Below, piece after piece: positions 58,054 to 64,000 of a stretch of DNA of 64,000 nucleotides (position 1 is the stretch's first letter; the number at the start of each line of letters is the position of its first letter). The DNA lies in the NCBI GenBank assembly GCA_963932465.1, contig OZ010791.1, forward strand, positions 150,147,915 through 150,211,914, written 5' to 3'. The translations under genes were made by a program, and so were the position numbers. The DNA is from Maratus speciosus. Lineage: Eukaryota > Arthropoda > Arachnida > Araneae > Salticidae. Below the pieces are notes generated by a model, which was not told the origin of the DNA, searched no databases, and was given only the letters and a program-made list of their open reading frames with translations.

Positions 58054-58104
<51 letters not shown>

Positions 58105-58645
58105 AATGAGAGGCGTGAATAACTTATAGCTATGTGGAAATCATATCATAAAAATAAGTATGCAGCCAATGGTAAAGTAGAAAAAGACTGTAGTTTTTAC
58201 AAATATGTTTTGTTAAACTCAAAATTAGTAACTTCTGTAATAGCCATAACATTTACTGTTAATGTCTTTGAGTTTATTAAATATAAAATAACAGAAAACG
58301 TTATTTTCTTTCACTCCTCTAATAGCACTCTAGCAAGATAATTCTTATATTTCATGTTAAATTTCTTATATTGTCTGTCTGTGCAATTTATCAATTACTC
58401 CAATAGAATTAATACTGAGTAATTTAAAGGTGATTTTAAGAACTCCATGAAAGGAATTCCTGTACAAATCGAGTAGTATGTTTTAGATCATCCTCTTGTT
58501 CATTTGTAGTTAGTTTTGATCATTATCTAAGATTTAGTACAGATTTGCTTCGATAGATATCATTCAAAATACTTAATAAATATTTTTAATTTGTTATTCA
58601 ATCAACTATTGCTAAATTTTATACAACAGATATAAATATGCACTC
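57651..58645. other. Unassigned spacer with poly-A
   Basis: About 1 kb of AT-rich DNA including about 42 A's at 58059-58100. The 69-codon frame at 58132-58341 has no recognised feature. Confidence 0.4.
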
Positions 58646-59022
58646 TTAAGGGTGTTCTCAAATCCAAAAGAGCAACTTTCTGACATAAGTTTTAATTTAT
58701 TTTTGTTCGAAAATGCATGAAACTAGCTGGTGTTATTGTTCAGAAACTATGCAATTGAGCTGTTTTGTCCATTTTTTTTTTTTTTTTTTTTGCAAACGCA
58801 ATAGATCTTTCAGGAAAGAATATCAAAGTGGGCGTTTTGATTCGAATTTCCGCGGGAAGGAAGAAAGGGACTCAAGAGCGGGCGAAAAACATGTTTGTCA
58901 CGTGATCAAATTCCGTATAACTCAATAGGTAATTGATTGATCAAAAAATGGAAAAAACAGTTCAATTTCAAGTCGCCACCATGGCCAGGCTTTCCAATTT
59001 TTATACCTTTCCGTTAAAAAAT
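58646..59022 (-). mobile_element. MITE family A, copy A14 (right end lost)
   Basis: Reversed A copy with TTAA at 58646-58649. It stops at CCTTTCCGTTAAAAAAT, so about 65 bp including the second TIR are missing. Confidence 0.87.
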
Positions 59023-59184
59023 TAACGTTCTATAAACATCCATTTTTCTTTTCCTGTTCATTTTATTAATTAATTATTTTTATATTTAACAGTAATTATT
59101 AAAGTATTTTATAATTTTATTATATATAATTTATTTTATGTTATAGCATATAGCTATGTAATATTATCAATGTTATAAAATTAT

Positions 59185-59608
59185 TTAAGGGTGTATTCCG
59201 ATCCAAACTGCTTATTTTCTGATTCATTTTAAAATTCATTTTTGCTCTCAAACGCATCAAACTGGGAAATTCTCTTATTTAGAAACTATATAATGTGCCG
59301 TGCTTCTTAATTTTTTTATAATTGCAGAAAATGCTGTAAAAAACGCTGTCAAAGTTGGCGTTTTGAACCGAATTTTCCGAAGCGGGCGATCTGGGAATGA
59401 AAAAAATGGTCATACTGAGAAAATAATTGTTTAAAAATCAAATTCTACTTAATTGAGCTGAAAATGAAGTCACACGGCATGTTAAACATGTCTTCAGAAA
59501 TCACCCCAGCAAGTTTCATGTTTTTACTTTTAAAAATGAGTCTGAAAATGTCTCAGAAAATTTCGAGCTGTTGAGGGTGGAAAAATATTTTTTCGAATAC
59601 ACCCTTAA
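59185..59608 (-). mobile_element. MITE family B, copy B7
   Basis: Complete reversed copy with TTAA at both ends, nearly identical to B6. It lies only about 160 bp from A14. Confidence 0.93.
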
Positions 59609-60513
59609 ATTCTCCGTAAAGATTAATTGGGAGTGGTAGTAGAATATATTGTATGCATTAGATTAACATTTGTATTTATTTAATATTTTTGTGAATAATG
59701 GTATATAATATGGTATTATTTATTTATTAGGATTTGTGGGGTAAAGCAGTTGGTAAAATTTGAAAGCATTAGCTTCAATTTTGTTACTCTTATGACATTT
59801 GATCATAACAGTTTTAATTTATCATACTAGATGGCAGCACCAAAATTTAATTTGCATTTTTTCTGTAGCTTCTATTAGAATAATAATTTCAATTTTCAAC
59901 ACTAGGTGGTACTAAATGCTGGTTATTGGCGATATTGTAAAATAATAGTTTTGGGATTTTTTACTTTAGTTAAGAAATTTAAAAATGTTAATAGGTATTT
60001 TAAATACTAATATTGTAATTATTTTCTATTTATATTATATTAATTGCATTTATCACGGTATTTCAAACAGATTAACTGCAACCATTAGGTTTTAATATTT
60101 GTGTTAACTTAACTGCAAAAATAACCTTAAACTTATCGTGCTTTTGAATACCATGTGCAGGAGTGTATTTGGATTAAATAAGACTGGGATTATATTAGGT
60201 ATGTTGTGTAATATTACTATTTTTCATTGCTATAAATTAAATATTTAAAAGGTTGTATTGCTTTTTCCATTTCATGGCATTTAATATTATTCTGTTTGCA
60301 TCTTGAAGCTGTTCTTTTGGTCATATTAGTCGTTTGAGTACAGGAGAAAAAAAATTTCAGCTTTAAGCTTTTTTTCTCACAGAAAACGACTATTTTGGTT
60401 ATATAATTGAATTCTGCACTCTTGATAACGTAATTCAATATATAAGCTTTTTCAATTATTTTTATCGGTATCCATATTTTTCTTTTTTTTTCCATATTAA
60501 TTCTCGTAATATA
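59609..60513. other. Unassigned spacer
   Basis: AT-rich. ACTAGATGGCAGCACC (about 59826) and ACTAGGTGGTACTAAAT (about 59902) look like two degenerate copies of one short motif. The 118-codon minus frame at 60217-60573 runs into the TIR of the next element and has no recognised domain. Confidence 0.4.
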
Positions 60514-62095
60514 AGGTGTGTCCCACCGAAATAAAGCCGCCATGATTATGTGCTGTATCTGGCCACGAAACAAACCAATAAAAACGAAACAAATATTTTA
60601 AGAAAGACTATTTACAAATACATATTTATAAGGAGTAACTCACTCCCTGCCCCACTTGGGCAGGAAAAAAAAAGAATGTGTAAAAAAAGAGGGGGGGAAT
60701 TTGTGTCCCGCCGAAATAAAGCCACTACAGTTAACAGCCAATATATCCACGATGTTTATATTTGACTTAGTATATACGATGTGGCATACCATTTACCAAT
60801 CCCTGGAGCACAGTAGCGTCTGTATTATACCAGGCTTTTATGATGGCGGCCTTCAATTCTGCCACAGACTGAAACTGTCTGGTATTGGCATATACAGCCC
60901 TACTAAGGATATCCCACACATTTTCTTGGGGATTGAGATAAGGCGAAAGCGCAAGCCGTTCCATGACATGCACCCCATTATCCAAAAACCTTTCCCAGGA
61001 GAATTTTACAACGTGAATGGCGACGTTGTCCTACTGGAAAACCCAACTTAGGCCGCCAATTCTCTTTTTAAGTGGCAGTAATTGGGTTTCTAGCATTTCT
61101 TGGTAATTGGTAGCTTTCATGCGACCTGAAGGAAGAGCCAGGTTAACTTTATCGCCATAGCCAAAGCCTCCCCACACCATTAATGAGCCTCTATCTTGCT
61201 GTCTTTCGGAAAAAATTTCCTCTTCTTTCCTCATGTTATGCCAATAGAAAGCAAGGCCATCTAAGCCATCCAAATTAATTTTTTTCTCACCTGTGACTAT
61301 AACAAAGATGCCACTGGTCCTTCCAGGTTTGATTATATTTGGCCCAATCGACTCTCTTTTACATGGGGATAGCTTTCAACATGGGCTGCTGTTTCTTTTT
61401 TCTTATATCGTAAATTGCTTTTACGTTTTTCAATTCGTGACGGGGTTCATCTTGTCACAGGTATGTTATCCTCGTTGGCCAACAATTATAGGGAAATATC
61501 ACCTCGTGAAAGACGACGCAAAACATCTCTTTTCCGCCTGGAAGTCATTTTTCTGCATGTACACCTCCTTTTTTCATACCCGTACGTATTGCCATGGTTT
61601 AAAAAAATGTCTATTACGGTTTTAGATCATTTGACTTGCTTACATATTGGTCTATGTGAAAGACCTTGTTCCTTAAAAGCTGTTATCTGAACTTTATGGA
61701 ACTTTGATTGATGAGTTTTCTTTTCCGAGGCAATGCTGCAAGAGAAATAGAAAATAAAACCTTCTAAAGTCTACACAAAGTTCGAGAGGCACAGAGCAAG
61801 TATTTGACAACTTCTTGATGTCATAAACACGTTGAACTGCAGCAGCTCGAATGTCGATAGTTACCAATAAATACTAATATTGGCAGTGGCTTTATTTCGG
61901 CGGGACACTTTTTCCCCTCTTTTTTTACGCATTCATCTTTTTCTCCTGCCCAGGTGAGGCAAGGAGTGAGTTACTACTTGTAAATATGTATTTGTATATA
62001 GACTTTCTTAATATATTTGTTTCGTTCTTATTTGTTTGTTTCGTGTCCGGTTACTGCACACAATTACGGTGACTTTATTTCGTCGGGACACACCT
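60514..62095 (-). mobile_element. Tc3-like element, 1582 bp, with ~225-bp TIRs
   Basis: Ends AGGTGTGTCCCACCGAAATA on the left and AGGTGTGTCCCGACGAAATA on the other strand at the right, with TA on both sides (60512-60513, 62096-62097). The inverted repeats run about 225 bp. Each ends on its inner side with a second copy of the tip (GTGTCCCGCCGAAATAAAGC at about 60703; inverted at about 61890-61909). Doubled tips are likely paired transposase-binding sites, as in Tc3. The encoded transposase is dead. Confidence 0.9.
60767..61735 (-). pseudogene. Tc3-like DDE transposase, broken
   Basis: Minus-strand remnant between the long TIRs. The N-terminal DNA-binding part (about 61700-61600) reads ITAFKEQGLSHRPICKQ with stops in between. 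The catalytic part has INLDGLDGLAFYWHN and GSLMVWGGFGYGDKVNL, a TAG directly before the second Asp (DNVAIH, about 61030), and the C-terminal SPYLNPQENVWDIL with its Glu, ending ATVLQGLVNGMPHRIY. Upstream of INLDG the codons give VTGEKK where the family has TDEKK, so the first catalytic Asp is changed to Gly. A frame change near 61300 separates this from WAKYNQTWKDQWHL. At least four stops and one frame change make it inactive. Confidence 0.88.
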
Positions 62096-62232
62096 TAGTA
62101 CAAGGGGCTATATTTTATACATAGCAGCTTGTATATTCTGTTTTTAGTATCCATGTTAAGAGTGTTGGGGAAAACTGTCATTTCATTCATAATCATAATT
62201 TTTTATGGTGGTCGGTAATGTTTATTTAATCG

Positions 62233-62268
<36 letters not shown>
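62233..62268. repeat. (TA)n microsatellite
   Basis: About 17 TA units. The region 62096-62392 around it holds no gene. Confidence 0.95.
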
Positions 62269-62271
<3 letters not shown>

Positions 62272-62392
62272 ACGAATTTGTAGTCTTTTTGACGGCTACT
62301 ATCCTTTGAACTTTCAGAGCACTTGCTTAATTTTATGATGTAAAGTTTTCTGTAGGATAAGAAAATGAGCTTGGCACTGAACAAGGCTGTTT

Positions 62393-62771
62393 GTCAGTGA
62401 GATATCAGATTTACCTCGCTAATATTCAACCTATGGCCCAGGAATACATTCTTATTTTTTAAATATCTCATCAACAAATTAATATTTTTAACTTATTTTT
62501 TTTTCTGTGTTCTCTTCTTAAAGGTTGTCTTTCTTTTTCTTAGTTGTTAAAATATTTCTAAAATGTATGATTACTTTAGTATTTTATGTGTTAAAAGATG
62601 ACGAGCTGTAAATAATATTTCAACACTTCAGATAAAATAACATACATATTTTGGAAGCATTTGGACAACTAAAAAAAGAGAAACATTCTTTAAGAAGAGA
62701 ACGCAGAAAAAAATAAGTTAAAAATATTAATTTCTTGTTGAGATATTTTTAAAATCCGAAATCTCATTGAC
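62393..62771. mobile_element. Foldback element with ~110-bp arms
   Basis: Left arm words AAATATCTCATCAAC, AATTAATATTTTTAACTT and GTTCTCTTCTTAAAG recur inverted at 62670-62760. The outer GTCAGTGAGAT/GTCAATGAGAT pair marks the ends. The left arm has an extra ~50 bp near 62415-62460. No target duplication was identified. Confidence 0.78.
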
Positions 62772-63000
62772 CTTTTCTGTCTTAAAGATTTTAAGTGTAA
62801 GTAATATTTAGTTAATGTTTCATTATTTTTAAAGTTGATCTCGAAAGGAATACAGAACATTATACAACGAAATATATATAATTAATAGAAAAATTATTAA
62901 TTATTAATTATTTTAATAGAAAAAATTAGAGTTTATATTTTGAGATATGATGTGCATACTTATTTTTGTGACTAAGTGTATTTCTAAAAATTCATCTTTA

Positions 63001-63121
63001 GACCATTGTCAAACGGGCGTCTTTTTTGCTGCTTTTTTGCTTAAGTATTATCCATACACAGTGCTATAGCAGTGTGAATGGATAATACTTACGCAAAAAA
63101 GACGCCCGTATGACATTGGTC
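63001..63121. mobile_element. 121-bp foldback MITE with TTA target duplication
   Basis: Ends GACCATTGTCAAACGGGCGT and (other strand) GACCAATGTCATACGGGCGT, continuing through CTTTTTTGC and AAGTATTATCCAT to a short loop. TTA flanks both sides (62998-63000, 63122-63124). A 3-bp TTA duplication with G-initial TIRs suggests PIF/Harbinger. The left arm carries a small duplication (GCTGCTTTTTT). Confidence 0.82.
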
Positions 63122-63247
63122 TTAGACACCATACTAACTGAAGTTGGACTATATGGACAACAATTACAATTGAATCGTGTATTTGTACATCATTGATCAT
63201 TTTCAAACTGAAAGACATGCTTGCTCCTGTAGGTATCATGGAAAGTA

Positions 63248-64000
63248 CAGTCCTCCCCACTTAATCGGGTCACGGATAATCGAATACCCCGCTTATTCCA
63301 ATAGAATCTTCCGGAACCGAATTTATTCCCATTGGTTCTATGTTATTTTTCCCCGCTTAAACCAAGTACTTTTACGAACGTCCCCGCTTAATCGAATAAC
63401 AACTGTGTGACCGATGTTTGAAATAGGCGCGGAAAGCACGTTTCAGCTGGAACTTCCTTCCACCTTTTGTCATTTTCGGTTCCTTTAGGCTTAAAACAAA
63501 TTTTCAGTTCCTCCTGCAATGATTTCGGCCAGCAGGTGAATAATGCACAGGTCAAATGATTTCCCACCTTGATCTCCCCACCATCACTTCTTGCTGTTAA
63601 CCAGGCTTTAATGGCAATGTGCCGTCACTCGAGATGGTAGTTGTAATATTTTGCACTCATTCGAAAAATAACTCGATATTTATTCCTTTCAAATTCCACT
63701 TAAATAAACCACTTTCAACGATTTTTTAAGGCAGTATAAGTAACGTAAATTAGAAGTAGCAAAGTTTTGACCAAATTCAAGCGAGCTCCATTAAGTGTGA
63801 TGTAAATCATAATGTATGTACTGACATTAAATTAATACGTATTTACTTTATATTAGCATTTGTATTTATTTTAGTTTATGTTATTCCATTAACGATTTAT
63901 TATGCTATTAATTAAATAACCGTAGATGATTATTTTGCCTTTTTATTACGCATTAAATATTGCAGTTGTGATTCCCCATTTAATCAAATACCCCGCTTAA
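63248..64000 (+). mobile_element. pogo/Tigger-like element, left end (runs to window edge)
   Basis: After TA (63246-63247) the sequence starts CAGTCCTCCCCACTTAATCG and then repeats the motif CCCCGCTTAATCGAATA in variants at about 63289, 63350 and 63385. Iterated subterminal motifs of this form behind a CAGT tip at TA are typical of pogo/Tigger-type elements. At 63964-64000 a second, more diverged start (CAGTTGTGATTCCCCATTTA, then ATACCCCGCTTAA) appears in the same orientation, so another copy begins at the window edge. No transposase frame is visible within the 750 bp seen. Confidence 0.6.

Noticed and set aside
60656..61051. 131-codon plus-strand frame
   Set aside because: It is antisense to the Tc3-like transposase remnant and runs into its TIR.

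Overview
The window is strongly AT-rich eukaryotic DNA with no recognisable intact host gene. It carries animal-type Tc1/mariner transposons, an RTE-type LINE tail, a Helitron-like element, dozens of short TTAA-flanked elements, long minisatellites and very long poly-A and (AAT)n tracts. This suits an arthropod intergenic or heterochromatic region, perhaps an arachnid; the taxon is an impression from the repeat content, not a proof. No rRNA, convincing tRNA, CRISPR array or operon was seen. Every recognisable coding region is a decayed transposase or LINE fragment.

Layout. 0.9-10.6 kb: copies of two homologous TTAA-flanked MITE families (here A, TIR GGCTGTTCTCAA, and B, TIR GGGTGTACTCAA), a third TTAA element (C, 2987-3744) and a minisatellite-bearing repeat (D1). 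10.6-15.4 kb: a GC-richer single-copy patch, then a ~340-bp satellite with a hAT-type MITE inside it. 15.4-25 kb: a broken mariner inserted in a B element, a broken Tc1 in one half of a tandem duplication whose other half preserves the empty site, a 1.16-kb TA-flanked element, and nested B, G, E and A elements. 26-28.5 kb: a 2.4-kb imperfect palindrome with tRNA-like arms. 30-32 kb: an element made of 146-bp repeats with a 186-bp foldback inside it. 34-37.6 kb: D2 with A and B insertions. 38.3-39.5 kb: a 172-bp tandem array. 40.9-43.6 kb: a Helitron-like element filled with ~145-bp repeats. 46.2-56.4 kb: an old three-monomer higher-order repeat array broken by insertions. 57-64 kb: further inverted-repeat elements, a Tc3-like transposon with a dead transposase, and the left end of a pogo/Tigger-like element.

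The main themes are: (1) TTAA-specific elements landing repeatedly on the TTAA that borders an earlier element, giving chains that share one TTAA; (2) several unrelated element types that share a layout of a CTGT-rich leader followed by 130-150-bp tandem units; (3) nested insertions that give a relative order of events. All calls come from reading the sequence by eye, so element ends are approximate unless a target-site duplication is stated.
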